Numbered from the stretch's first letter, positions 8,736 through 17,747 are shown. The stretch: DNA of 64,000 bases from Hoeflea phototrophica DFL-43 (GCF_000154705.2 NZ_CM002917.1:4245408-4309407); one strand, 5' to 3'. The notes: a model not told the origin generated them from the sequence alone. Program-made: numbers and translations.

Positions 8736-9171
8736 AATATTCTACCGCCCCAACGCCATGACATAGGATGCCCACGACCTGACTCCATTGTGTCAGGACC
8801 ATAACTTACAATTGCACAAAACAGAATAGGTCGCTGCCTCAAAACGCCGACCTCTGGCGCTGACTGCCGATCCAAACGCCGTCACATATTTGCGAAAGCA
8901 GCGATCGAATTCGGATGGTTGGACTGCAATTCATCTATGTATGGGCTACCCCTATTATTTACCGACAAACATGAACCATCGGCACCACGGCGTCACCATA
9001 AGTTTCGTTTCCTTTGCGTTAACAAGACCGGCCCTCATAGCACTATCGACATGTAACTTTCGAAATGCCAAATCTGCAGGCACACGATCGGATAGGGTCG
9101 GCAGCCAAACGTCCACTATCCGTGCTGATCACCCGGAAGCAGACAGTCCGCTTCCGGCCCCATTTCGAACA
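8736..9171. other. Upstream region of methyltransferase operon
   Basis: No gene supported in these 436 bases. It must hold the promoter of the minus-strand methyltransferase operon. A small dyad (CCTGAC 8778-8783 with GTCAGG 8792-8797) lies about 45-60 bp upstream of the start and could be an operator. No clear -35/-10 pair was identified. The far end carries the hairpin listed at 9133-9157. Confidence 0.35.
9133..9157 (-). terminator. Hairpin just after the resolvase gene
   Basis: A perfect 8-bp dyad (CCGGAAGC 9133-9140, GCTTCCGG 9150-9157) with a 9-nt loop lies 14 bp beyond the stop of the minus-strand resolvase. There is no T-run on the minus strand, so it may slow transcription or stabilise the 3' end rather than be a full intrinsic terminator. 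Confidence 0.35.
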
Positions 9172-9720
9172 TCACACATTCTCGTTCAGGATCCTGTAGA
9201 CCTGCATCCGCGAACAATCCAAGATCCTTGCTATTGCGGATGGCTTTTCGCCAACACCTGCCAATCGTTTGACTTCAATTCGATCAATTCGCTGCTTGCC
9301 GCCCTTGTACCGGCCAAGCGACTTGGCGCGATCGATCCCTTCACGCTGGCGCTCCTTGATGAACCGGCGTTCCATTTGAGCCACCATGCCAAGTACGGTC
9401 ATGACGATCTGACCCATGTCGCCCTTCGTTGAGACGTAGGGATCGAGCACGGTGACAAAAGCCTGTTTCTGCTCGCATTCATGGATGATGTTCAAAACAT
9501 CGCGGGTATCGCGACCAAGCCGGTCCAACCGTGTGACAATTAATTCGTCGTCTGGCCGGAGGAAACTGAGAATGGTTGCCAGCTCATCGCGGTCATCGCG
9601 GCTCTTGCCGGATACCTTTTCCGAGCGGATGAGACTGCACCCTTCAGCGGTCAGCCGTTCTGTCTGTATGTGCAGGTCCTGGTCGGTGGTGCTGACGCGA
9701 GCATATCCGATGCGTGCCAT
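9172..9720 (-). CDS. Serine recombinase (resolvase/invertase family)
   Basis: 182 residues, normal length for a small serine resolvase or invertase. The catalytic domain starts M-A-R-I-G-Y-A-R-V-S-T, with nucleophile Ser10 and the preceding conserved Arg. The active-site Arg cluster appears in T-R-L-D-R-L-G-R-D (about 62-70), followed by the long E helix and a C-terminal helix-turn-helix (about 140-182: G-E-K-P-S-A-I-A-R-I-L-D-C-S-R-M-Q-V-Y-R-I-L). It catalyses site-specific recombination through a 5'-phosphoserine intermediate at paired res or inversion sites. It stands alone in its stretch, with dyads upstream (9783-9814) that could be its crossover region. It marks plasmid- or transposon-derived DNA. 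No transposase or terminal repeats were recognised around it. Confidence 0.92.
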   Translation of the reverse strand: MARIGYARVSTTDQDLHIQTERLTAEGCSLIRSEKVSGKSRDDRDELATILSFLRPDDELIVTRLDRLGRDTRDVLNIIHECEQKQAFVTVLDPYVSTKGDMGQIVMTVLGMVAQMERRFIKERQREGIDRAKSLGRYKGGKQRIDRIEVKRLAGVGEKPSAIARILDCSRMQVYRILNENV

Positions 9721-9890
9721 ATGTAACTCCAGCTTCTAGACCGGAGTCTACGATGTCACAAATAGACCAAGTCAAGGCTGATGTTACGGGTTTCTGGCGC
9801 TTTCGATACGTAACACCAGAGTATACTTTAGTGTTATCAATTAATTTGAGAGCTACAACGCGTTAAAATATGAAATTGGGCGGAGTTGAC
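9721..9890. promoter_or_regulatory. Resolvase upstream region, candidate res site/promoter
   Basis: This A+T-rich segment upstream of the resolvase contains a 6-bp dyad GTTACG (9783-9788) and CGTAAC (9809-9814), with TGTCACAAAT (9754 onward) and GTGTTATCAA nearby. Serine resolvases usually bind two or three imperfect dyads just upstream of their own gene. The match is by position only. Confidence 0.25.
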
Positions 9891-10023
9891 AGAATATCGA
9901 GGACCCCGCGAAACTATCGTCCTAAGCCGACCTTGGGGTCGTAAATTCAAAAGTCCGTTGTGCGCCGTCAATGTGGTCGTTCGAATCCTTTCGACGACTT
10001 CCAAGAGCTGCCGTTGCGCCGAT

Positions 10024-10358
10024 CTACCGCTTCAGAACATCGTCGAGTTCTCTTGCCGCTTCGCTCCAAGCATGCCATGCATGGACGACCGTCTTATGTA
10101 CGTACGCACCTACATCGAGACCGAACTCTTCCGTGAACCCGTCTGCTGACCGTCCACCATCAGTGGAGCTGATCGCATAACAGCACGCATTGCCTCATAG
10201 ACCGTCCCGTGTCTCTTCGCTTTTCTGGCGATCGTTACAAGGTCATTCAAAACGTCTGGGTTGGGTATTTCATGCCAGCGAAGCTCAGCTGGGCTTCGCT
10301 GGCATGAGGTTGCTTTCCGCCAGTTCCCGCAGTCTCGCTTGCAAACAAATAGAAGCGC
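10024..10358 (-). pseudogene. Decayed coding remnant, unknown family
   Basis: Read on the minus strand, two abutting frames look like protein-coding sequence joined by a shift of one base. The first runs from about 10358, contains N-P-D-V-L-N-D-L-V-T-I-A-R-K-A-K-R-H-G and reaches M-V-D-G near 10165. The second continues from near 10165 as S-A-D-G-F-T-E-E-F-G-L-D-V-G-A-Y-V, then V-V-H-A-W-H-A-W-S-E-A-A-R-E-L-D-D-V-L-K-R and a stop at 10024. No good start codon is present, and a perfect palindrome interrupts the upstream part (10270-10307). I do not recognise the family. It could be chance openness, since support comes only from composition and continuity. Confidence 0.3.
10270..10307. repeat. 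Perfect 15-bp inverted repeat
   Basis: Arms TCATGCCAGCGAAGC (10270-10284) and GCTTCGCTGGCATGA (10293-10307) are exact reverse complements separated by 8 bases. No T-run follows on either strand. It could be a mobile-element footprint, a REP-like palindrome, or a stem at the 3' end of the 13863-10489 operon. Confidence 0.7.
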
Positions 10359-10488
10359 CTATGCTGGAGCGTGGCGGATCCGGCCCTGCTTTCCACAACA
10401 GAGAACCCACCAATCAGTGAACTTCGTATGGCTAACATTATAAGCCTTGCATGAATCGGCTGCCAACGTGGCCTTGGCACGGACCAAC

Positions 10489-10941
10489 TCAATCTGCCTT
10501 ACTTATTTCAGCCCGACATTGACCTAGCAGCAACGCCGAATTTCGCAGTTGGCGCGATATCTGCTTGGCGTTTCCGTCTTTGATGTTCATGACCACAAAC
10601 TTAACCGGTTCGCAGAACCAGGAGCCAGATACCCTTTTAATTGAAGTCAGGGCGACACCCGTTGTCGGAACATCTGGATCCAACAAGTGATCCATGTTCA
10701 TTTCCGAATTGCAGTCCATCTCGGTCGCAAGTATCTCGACAAAACGCATATTTGGCGATCCTTCTCGAAGAGCCGTCAACAAAAGGACTGAAAGCAAGTC
10801 CTTAGACAGCTGGAGAAGATTCGCTTGATCGACGTTCATACCTGTCTCGTGAAAAATCGCCCCGGCAGCTCGCTGCGCGCTTTCCCATGAACGGGGCAGC
10901 CAGGCAAAATCAATATCGTCAAGTGTTGAAGCATGCTTCAT
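10489..10941 (-). CDS. Unknown 150-residue protein, downstream of tRNA-editing fusion gene
   Basis: A soluble 150-residue protein that I do not recognise. It has a good ribosome binding site (AGGAAAG four to five bases before ATG 10941), so it is probably real. The N-terminal half (about 15-75) is predicted helical, and the C-terminal half contains alternating hydrophobic strands (V-K-F-V-V-M-N-I-K). No signal peptide, membrane segment or catalytic motif is seen. It lies 106 bp after the stop of the B3/B4-YbaK fusion gene on the same strand, so it may be the third gene of that operon, or have its own promoter in the gap. A palindrome at 10270-10307 lies past its end. Confidence 0.55.
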   Translation of the reverse strand: MKHASTLDDIDFAWLPRSWESAQRAAGAIFHETGMNVDQANLLQLSKDLLSVLLLTALREGSPNMRFVEILATEMDCNSEMNMDHLLDPDVPTTGVALTSIKRVSGSWFCEPVKFVVMNIKDGNAKQISRQLRNSALLLGQCRAEISKAD

Positions 10942-11047
10942 TCGTCTTTCCTCTTCTTGAAGGTAGAAGCCAACTCGCGCGGCTATTCTCGAGGCGTAGT
11001 ACCGTAGGATTTCTTCGTCCGCGGCGTGTAGAGCGAGTGAATTCTTG

Positions 11048-12142
11048 TCATGCTATTGTGAACTCGAGAACCTGGAAGCGGCGCATCGCTAGAAGGCTGG
11101 AAACTCTGATGCGGAGCTGATTACCGGGTCTGCCGCCATTGACGTAGACGTGTGAGAAAGATGTCACCGCCTCGTCGCAGACAAACTCCAAGTCAGTATC
11201 AAGAAATGGTGTAACGGCTCCACTCATAAATCCACCGGTTGCTTCTGCCACATCTTCTTGGGGTATCAATTCGATCCGAGAAGAACCAAGTGCAGTTGCA
11301 AGACGCTTGAAGTCCACGCGTCTTTCGTAGCCAAGCACCAGACAAAATCGGCGGTCTGCGGCTTGGCAGATAAGTGTCTTCAAGACACTGCCACGTAATT
11401 CATTGGTTAAGAAATTCGGATACACACCTTCGTGCGGCTTATGATAGCGCTGACGAATATAGTGCCCTTGTGCTCGAAGCTCTCTGGCAGCAGGCGTCTG
11501 CGCGATTTCCACGATCGGAATCGGCTCTACCGTTGCACGAGCGGTATTAATGAGCGAATGGAACATCCTGAGAGCGTCGTCCAAGCGCTTGTTCGGTAGG
11601 CCTGGGACCTTCATAATCCGGACCACGGCATCCGGAGAGGCCTCCTCCAGCATATAGTCGTGATTTAGTCCAGACTCAGGCGCATGTACGACATTTGAAC
11701 CATCATAGATCGCAATAGGTCCAGGTGCTGTCGATTTCGTTCTAAAGCGTCCCAAGTGCAGTCCCTTTTGCATAGGGGGTTTAAAACACTGAAAGCTCAC
11801 TCCGGATCCGTACTCAGCAATCATGCATGCATCCACCAGCCGAGAAATTGAACGATAGCTCTTGTCGTGGAATCTAAATGCCTGCCGGAATGGTGTTGAT
11901 ACCCGCTTCCCGCGAATTCCTGTTGCCTTGTAGAACTCAGGATAAGTCCAGGAAAATTTGACCTCTGATACTGCTTGGGCATTACCGCAAGTGGCGCGGG
12001 CTGCGGCCGTGGCCATGTCTTCGGCATGCCGCCGCTCACTATCGCATGCATAGGCTCGGATACCGGAGACTCGGAAAAATGCAAACTGGAGGTCCGGGAA
12101 TTCCCGGACCTCTTCTGACATGGTCACAAAAGGACGGATCAT
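11048..12142 (-). CDS. B3/B4 domain - YbaK-like domain fusion (putative aminoacyl-tRNA trans-editing protein)
   Basis: 364 residues. Residues about 60-200 resemble the B3/B4 domain of PheRS beta and stand-alone B3/4 proteins: W-T-Y-P-E-F-Y-K-A-T-G-I-R-x-K-R, then a L-V-D helix and P-I-A-I-Y-D-G. Residues about 245-355 resemble the YbaK/ProX editing fold: V-L-K-T-L-I (the Lys aligns with the catalytic Lys of YbaK), L-V-L-G-Y-E-R-R-V-D-F-K-R-L-A, G-G-F-M-S-G-A-V-T-P-F, and a final G-G-R-P-G-N-Q-L-R-I. Both families remove wrong amino acids from tRNA. Its ATG overlaps the flavoprotein stop (ATGA), so the two are translationally coupled. Inference: it clears mischarged tRNA, perhaps for an amino-acid analogue linked to the flavoenzyme. 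Assigned from motifs only. Confidence 0.65.
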   Translation of the reverse strand: MIRPFVTMSEEVREFPDLQFAFFRVSGIRAYACDSERRHAEDMATAAARATCGNAQAVSEVKFSWTYPEFYKATGIRGKRVSTPFRQAFRFHDKSYRSISRLVDACMIAEYGSGVSFQCFKPPMQKGLHLGRFRTKSTAPGPIAIYDGSNVVHAPESGLNHDYMLEEASPDAVVRIMKVPGLPNKRLDDALRMFHSLINTARATVEPIPIVEIAQTPAARELRAQGHYIRQRYHKPHEGVYPNFLTNELRGSVLKTLICQAADRRFCLVLGYERRVDFKRLATALGSSRIELIPQEDVAEATGGFMSGAVTPFLDTDLEFVCDEAVTSFSHVYVNGGRPGNQLRIRVSSLLAMRRFQVLEFTIA

Positions 12143-13863
12143 GCCGCTTCCTCCGGTGATAGAGCGTCATTCATTGTGCCAGCCCGGTAAACACGGGAGG
12201 TATGCATCACTCCGTCCTCGCTCATCCGCACAGAAGTATTGTAGATGTCTATTTCACCGTCAGCGTCTGTGCGGTAATGCGCACCGACCGAATTGGTTCG
12301 TTCGATAGCTGCGCTGTTAACAGCGCGTGACAGTATGAGTTTTTGATAGAGCGACCGCATCGCCGCGCATGGCAGAGAAAGGTCTCGCGCCGGAACTTTG
12401 ATGACATTTGACGCGACCCGAGCAAAAACATCGTTCAATAGCAAACGTGCTAGTTGAAGACCGTCACCCGAACGGATCGGCCCGACGTGATGCCACATGG
12501 TCTTCTTGATCAAGGCGTCCAATCGGACTGTCTCCGACACGTCTGGAAGGTTCAGCAATGAGACAACGCATTTTGTTGGATCGAAACTGCCGGTTTGACC
12601 AGCGTCAGAACGCGCAGCCGCCTCGCCAGCGATTTTTCCGAACACGAGTGCGTCCGAAACGCCGTTCCCGCCCAAACGATTGCCTCCGTGGATCCCAGCG
12701 GCGTCTTCACCGCATGCAAAAAGCCCTTTGATGCTGGTCTGTGCATGAATATCAATCTCGATACCGCCCATCCAGAAATGTGCCGCAGGGCTGGTTTCGA
12801 CCTGTGTAACCTGGGTAAGATCAACGTACGTACGAAGGCGTTCCAACATGTACGGAAAGCGCTGTTGCAGAAACTGCGGTGGCAGCATAGAGAGATCAAA
12901 AATGACGCCGCCGTTAGGCGTTCCACGCCCCTCCATGATTTCACGGTAACAAGCACGCGCGTTTACATCGCGTGTGGCACGTTCGGCATCTTCATGTTCA
13001 TACTTCATGAAGCGCTCTCCGTGGACGTTAAAGAACTGGGCTCCCTGAGCGCGCAGCTCTTCCTCCATGATTTCGCCGTGCCCCTTGCGCCCCGGGCGCG
13101 CCAACCCAGTTGGATGAAATTGCATCATTTCACTGTCCATCAGCGCACCACCCGCTTCGAGGAAACAAGCAGCGGCAGTCGCTTGTTTGTCGTCGGAGAT
13201 TGTTGCAATGGGGTACACGCATGCACCTCCACCCATGGCCGTAATGCCCACGGGAGCAGCAACATATTCAGTCTCACCAGTCACCGTATCCATCACGATC
13301 ACGCCACCAAAGACATTGTCGGCGATCACGAAGCTGAGTACTTGCCGGCTGTGAAGCGCCTCCACACCGCATCGGCGTGCTTCTTCCCAGAGGCGAGTCA
13401 CGCCAGAAAGGCCCAACATATCCTGTGCATGAACGGAGCGTGGATGTGTGCTGCCGCCGTAGAATCCTGGATCGTATCGGTCGCCGATCTTGTCAAATTG
13501 AACGCCGAGCTGCTCCAGTTCGCGAATCGCTTCCGGAGCACCTTCACAAAGCGTTGCGACAAGCTCAGGCTTGCCGATACCGCCGCCGCCACGAAGCGTG
13601 TCACTCGCATGAACAGCGACACTATCGCCGGGATTCATTGCTGCATTCGCACCGTGTGTTTTGTGGGAGCAGCAGCCGTAGCCATTATTTGGACCAGCAG
13701 TCAGAAGTCCAACGCGTGCCGTCGGTCTCGTCTTCTTCGCGGCAACAGCTGCGCGCAATCCCGCAAAGCCGCCGCCCATAATCACAATGTCGTATCGCAT
13801 CTCATGGATTACGCTGGATCGGAAACTTTTGATCTCTGTGCCGGATGGTTTTGCCTGGTTCAT
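12139..13863 (-). CDS. FAD-dependent oxidoreductase of the fumarate reductase/succinate dehydrogenase flavoprotein family
   Basis: 574 residues from ATG 13863, which has an excellent AAGGAGGA site; a longer reading to 13965 lacks one. The N-terminal Rossmann motif is Y-D-I-V-I-M-G-G-G-F-A-G-L-R-A-A. The capping/catalytic part has H-P-T-G, an Arg-rich E-E-L-R-A-Q-G segment, and H-F-W-M-G-G-I-E-I-D. The FAD-binding end is G-L-F-A-C-G-E-D-A-A-G-I-H-G-G-N-R-L-G-G-N-G. This is the SdhA/FrdA/NadB/AprA fold. No iron-sulfur or membrane subunit follows, and the core genome here has its TCA genes elsewhere, so it is not ordinary Sdh. It is the first gene of a minus-strand operon with the tRNA-editing fusion. 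The substrate is unknown; a dicarboxylate or amino acid is plausible. The usual S-H-T/Q-G-G segment near FAD is replaced by C-C-S-H-K-T-H-G. Confidence 0.88.
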   Translation of the reverse strand: MNQAKPSGTEIKSFRSSVIHEMRYDIVIMGGGFAGLRAAVAAKKTRPTARVGLLTAGPNNGYGCCSHKTHGANAAMNPGDSVAVHASDTLRGGGGIGKPELVATLCEGAPEAIRELEQLGVQFDKIGDRYDPGFYGGSTHPRSVHAQDMLGLSGVTRLWEEARRCGVEALHSRQVLSFVIADNVFGGVIVMDTVTGETEYVAAPVGITAMGGGACVYPIATISDDKQATAAACFLEAGGALMDSEMMQFHPTGLARPGRKGHGEIMEEELRAQGAQFFNVHGERFMKYEHEDAERATRDVNARACYREIMEGRGTPNGGVIFDLSMLPPQFLQQRFPYMLERLRTYVDLTQVTQVETSPAAHFWMGGIEIDIHAQTSIKGLFACGEDAAGIHGGNRLGGNGVSDALVFGKIAGEAAARSDAGQTGSFDPTKCVVSLLNLPDVSETVRLDALIKKTMWHHVGPIRSGDGLQLARLLLNDVFARVASNVIKVPARDLSLPCAAMRSLYQKLILSRAVNSAAIERTNSVGAHYRTDADGEIDIYNTSVRMSEDGVMHTSRVYRAGTMNDALSPEEAA

Positions 13864-14123
13864 GACTTCCTCCTTCGAGCGGGGGGGGTGAAACCCGCTA
13901 GCAAGAGCAGTTTGAACGATCGCTGGGCAACGTCTAGGAAATGAAATCGGCTCGCGAATTTTCAAACGCCGAGGATATTCTTTGATTCTGCGATTGAGAC
14001 GATTGTGTATTCTTTTTTTGACAGGTTGATTAAAAAACTACAGGTTCTAGAAAGAAACTGACAAAACAGCGACCCGATCGAGCTTCGTGACCAGCCACGT
14101 ATCGGAGTGATTCGTTTGGCTTT
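13864..14123. promoter_or_regulatory. Divergent intergenic region
   Basis: 260 A+T-rich bases between the divergent flavoprotein operon (minus) and the STAND-like ATPase (plus). TTGACA at 14018-14023 (plus) could be a -35 element, but the matching -10 is poor (TACAGG 14039-14044, 15-bp spacer). Both transcripts presumably start here. Confidence 0.3.
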
Positions 14124-17100
14124 TTGGGGGCAGGATTGGGACAAGGGCGCACTAGCGATAGTGATCGTTACTATAATCAGGCTTCGCTTTTCGAGGCCTT
14201 GGAGAAGCTAGAATCCCTATGGCCGCGCTTGACGCGATCGGAATCTGATCTGTCTAAACATTCCGCTCGGAAACTCAACCCTCTTTGGATTGCCGACAGT
14301 GCAGGTGGGCATGTTGGCGTCAGGGTTGCGATACTCGCCACCCATCTCATCTATCGCTACGCAACTAGCGAGATTCTCAAGATCTCTGACTTGAAGGACC
14401 TCAGGGATTACCCTGCACTCGACGACGAACTGTTGAGAAAAGAAGGCATTTCAGAGTCGGTGAATGACTTCAAGAATGCGATAGCGCCGCTTGCATCCGA
14501 GAATGAGAAAAACATACGTCGCTACGACCCTAAACGTGACAGGCTGGCGTTCGTCTGTTTCGCATCCAGAGCGAAACAGACGCTCGATAAAGCACGCGGG
14601 ATACAACAAGAGCCGAAAACCGCTATCAGCGACGCAGTTGCGCTGTACGATCGCATAGTCAAGGCGCACTGCAAAACCGCCAATGAAGTCTTCAGCATCA
14701 TCAGCACCACTTGGCTAGAGGGCCTCTCCTATCTGGCGCCGAAAGGCGACGTAGAAGCCATTGCCAAAAAGCAACCGCCCGATCCGTCAAATGCACTTCA
14801 CTTCATACCACCTAAACTGGCTGAGTATCTTCCCCCATCAGGACGGTTTCACGGCAATCGAAATCCGCGCGAACTGTCAGACATGGCTGAACTTGTCCTG
14901 CAGCAGTTTCGTCATGCCAGAGCTCGGCTTGCTGTTATCTCTGGAAAGGTGAATGCCGGCAAGTCAGGATGCGTTGTCGAGTTCTTGCGAGCCCTTTACT
15001 CGTCCGACAACACGACGATCGGGCTATCGTTATCTTTTGGTAGCAAGAGCTCGGAGGGCACTCTGCCCGTGTTCACAGTGAGCGTGCAAGACTACACGGG
15101 TTATGAGTTACTGCTACATGTTTTGGCCTTTCTGTCTCGTCTCGAAATGCCAGCACGAGACCGGAGGAAGTCCACCTTCGAACGATGTGTCGCTGAACTG
15201 CGCAACGAATATGGAACGGAGCCGGGGGCAGAAGAACTCCAGAGGATTAAACAGAGAATCCGGAACCTACACAGAGACAACCCAGCAGTTTTCATATTGA
15301 CGAACTGGGAAGATCTGACATGGAGCACGCCACGCGCGCAACTACGTGATCAGTCGAAAGCATCTTTGATTGAGCTTTTGCACGATAGCAACGAAACGAG
15401 CCGATTTTTGGTCACAACCACTGATGTACCGACGGCCCGCTCGGAACAATCGCTTCCCGCATTTGAGCTCTATGATGTCGAAGATCCTCGGTTAAAGGAC
15501 ATCATTCGCTATTTACCAGACTTGCAATACCCTTCCTGCTACGAAGAAGAACTATTCGCCGCAGCTAAGCGGATGAACAAGGTGGCTATACCGGGAGATC
15601 ATCTCATACTTTTCGCCGGGGCACTTGAGCTATGTCGCGGCGATCCAGAATGGGGGGCGAGAGCCAATGATACACTCAGGCAGCTTTCGCCTGAACAGTA
15701 TCTAACACTCTCTAAGCCGGCGGCCCACCAGTTTGTTCGATTGTTAGTTGAGCGCCTGCATAACCGGGACCTGTTCAGGATCGTGGTTGCAATAGCTGCA
15801 TCTGACGATGGGTTGCGCCCCAGTTCCCTGCAACGACTTATGAGCAACTGGGACAGCGACACTGGTCGGAGCCTCCAGAGGAAGGGGTCGCAGATTAATG
15901 CTGGATTGGAGGAATTGGAGGGGCTCGCGAACAGCTTCTTCCTCCGATGCAGGATGATCAAACCAATCAGCGCCTTGCAATTCGATCCTACCGAGCGCGG
16001 GATAGCTGGGGAGGCCTCTTGGGAGACTTATGAGTCACTGAGAAAGACGTTGATCTCCGCACTAACTGCGCATGGCGAGCAGGATTGGGCAGCCCCATTC
16101 ACAAGGCTTCTTCGTGAGGGGATGCGCCACATCGCAAGGCTTGCGTTCAATAGGGCGCAAGAATGGCGCTGCCGAACAGTGCTTTCGAACCTCACGCCAA
16201 GATGGCAGGACTTACTTCTCGATATTCAAGCCTACGAAACTCTTCTGGCTAGTATTGATCCTGCAGACTTGACCGATAACAACCGCAACGCAGATCAGGT
16301 CAGCGCCAATCCCTTGCTTCATCATTCTGTGGAAGCAGTATTCACATGTGGGAATGGCCATTCCGCTGCTGTCGCTATCCGGTTCGCCGTTCAAATACTC
16401 CTGCTCGAGACAGTCGATCAGGACAACCAGATGTCCATGTGCTATGATCAGGATTTGATGCGGATGAGGCTATACATGCTTCCATTCGTAGGCGTCGGTC
16501 GTCGGCACTTCGATCGGCTCGATGATATGGAATACGAAGCTCTTCCTAGTTCCTTCCCTGAATGGCTGGAGACCATCTTTTCCGTGGAAGAGATTTTCTG
16601 TCTCTTGGAAGCTGTAGCGATCTCGGCTCTGCACGCTCAAGTCCCGCATGTCGTGCGGTGGGCATGGGTTCGGACTGAGGAGCTCATCGAACGCCTTGTA
16701 GATCGTGGCATAGATCGTACCGATTTGATTGCCCGCGTCGCAAGGATTTACTGCTCGACAGTTGATATGGCGATTCAACTCGGGAAGCCTCTCATTCAAA
16801 ACGGTTCGAGAGACGATACCCGCAACGGTCACGAGCTTACCCTCCGGCAGGTTGAAGACTTCATTGCGGGTGAGTTCCCCGAATTTGGCAAAGAAACGCC
16901 CATTCCTGCCGAGTTCGACCTATCGATCACGCGAAAGCGCAACCACATCGAAGCCATCAAACGAATTGAAGTACGAAGGGCGCAACTTCTTGGTTTAACT
17001 GGTCAGCTCCAGAAAGCTCAGGAGGAACTAAAAAACATCCACACATGGGACTCTGCGCTTGCAAGATCGAATAGTTTTGGTCATGCCAGAATCCTCCAAG

Positions 17101-17747
17101 GCCGTCCGGCACGAGTGGCCCTTCACATAATGATGCGGGACTTTATCCTTTCGAAAAACGACATGCAGATGCCTGATGAGCGGTCACGCCGTGTTCTAGG
17201 AATGCTCTCTGCCAATGCGTCGCGCCTGGCTCGGTTTGGAGGTGCAGAACAGGCCGCTTTGCTGATCGATCGTTCAAGGTTCGCATTTGTGAACGGAAAC
17301 ATTGACCTGGCCATGCAATATGCGTTGGAGGCGCGACAATTCTGCGAAGACAATAGGGTCAGTTACGGGATGCAGATTCAGATACTACTCAATCTGGTCG
17401 CAATCCTGATCGAAGCATCCGAAGTCGCGAGATCAGATGCTGCGAATGATCGTTTGGCAAACCGGGCGACAATGGAAAACGCGCAACGGGATGTGGATGC
17501 TGTCTACCAGACCGCGAACGCCCTAGGCCTGAGACCAACAGAAGGTATTGCGCTCTATCTAAAGGTCCGACTCCAATACATTCGCACTTTGCATTATCCG
17601 TCTGAAGGCCTGACGTCTGGGAAGCTTCGTGCTGCAACGAAGGACATATCACTAGCAATCCAAATCATGAAAAGTTGTGGTGATGTATCCTACAGACATG
17701 CGATGGAAGAGCTGAGGGGTTCTCTGCAACAGCTTACTCCCATATAA
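14124..17747 (+). CDS. Large STAND-like P-loop ATPase
   Basis: About 1207 residues. No ATG occurs in the first 250 codons, so the start (TTG at 14124) is uncertain. After an N-terminal domain of about 235 residues without a recognised fold, residues 241-253 read R-F-H-G-N-R-N-P-R-E-L, like the F-x-G-R-x-x-E-L entry of STAND/AAA modules. A Walker A G-K-V-N-A-G-K-S follows (274-281) and a Walker-B-like V-F-I-L-T-N-W-E-D-L (389-398), in which Asn-Trp replaces the usual acidic pair. The C-terminal ~700 residues are helical and repeat-like (TPR-type near 960-1170). No membrane segment. STAND proteins with sensor repeats include many bacterial antiviral NTPases (Avs-type), so a defence role is inferred. 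The N-terminal region would be the effector, but its type is not visible. Confidence 0.7.
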   Translation: MGAGLGQGRTSDSDRYYNQASLFEALEKLESLWPRLTRSESDLSKHSARKLNPLWIADSAGGHVGVRVAILATHLIYRYATSEILKISDLKDLRDYPALDDELLRKEGISESVNDFKNAIAPLASENEKNIRRYDPKRDRLAFVCFASRAKQTLDKARGIQQEPKTAISDAVALYDRIVKAHCKTANEVFSIISTTWLEGLSYLAPKGDVEAIAKKQPPDPSNALHFIPPKLAEYLPPSGRFHGNRNPRELSDMAELVLQQFRHARARLAVISGKVNAGKSGCVVEFLRALYSSDNTTIGLSLSFGSKSSEGTLPVFTVSVQDYTGYELLLHVLAFLSRLEMPARDRRKSTFERCVAELRNEYGTEPGAEELQRIKQRIRNLHRDNPAVFILTNWEDLTWSTPRAQLRDQSKASLIELLHDSNETSRFLVTTTDVPTARSEQSLPAFELYDVEDPRLKDIIRYLPDLQYPSCYEEELFAAAKRMNKVAIPGDHLILFAGALELCRGDPEWGARANDTLRQLSPEQYLTLSKPAAHQFVRLLVERLHNRDLFRIVVAIAASDDGLRPSSLQRLMSNWDSDTGRSLQRKGSQINAGLEELEGLANSFFLRCRMIKPISALQFDPTERGIAGEASWETYESLRKTLISALTAHGEQDWAAPFTRLLREGMRHIARLAFNRAQEWRCRTVLSNLTPRWQDLLLDIQAYETLLASIDPADLTDNNRNADQVSANPLLHHSVEAVFTCGNGHSAAVAIRFAVQILLLETVDQDNQMSMCYDQDLMRMRLYMLPFVGVGRRHFDRLDDMEYEALPSSFPEWLETIFSVEEIFCLLEAVAISALHAQVPHVVRWAWVRTEELIERLVDRGIDRTDLIARVARIYCSTVDMAIQLGKPLIQNGSRDDTRNGHELTLRQVEDFIAGEFPEFGKETPIPAEFDLSITRKRNHIEAIKRIEVRRAQLLGLTGQLQKAQEELKNIHTWDSALARSNSFGHARILQGRPARVALHIMMRDFILSKNDMQMPDERSRRVLGMLSANASRLARFGGAEQAALLIDRSRFAFVNGNIDLAMQYALEARQFCEDNRVSYGMQIQILLNLVAILIEASEVARSDAANDRLANRATMENAQRDVDAVYQTANALGLRPTEGIALYLKVRLQYIRTLHYPSEGLTSGKLRAATKDISLAIQIMKSCGDVSYRHAMEELRGSLQQLTPI

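Larger units (their letters stand above)
9891..10488. other. Gene-poor stretch between resolvase and the 10489 gene
   Basis: Apart from the decayed remnant and the palindrome listed separately, I see no supportable gene, RNA or promoter here. Several overlapping short open frames on both strands lack ribosome sites and family resemblance. Confidence 0.4.

Noticed and set aside
9886..10149. 87-codon plus-strand frame downstream of the resolvase promoter
   Set aside because: No ribosome site or family; the minus strand gives a more protein-like, though broken, reading.
12595..13944. 449-codon plus-strand frame
   Set aside because: Entirely antisense to the flavoprotein gene, which has full FAD and active-site motifs.
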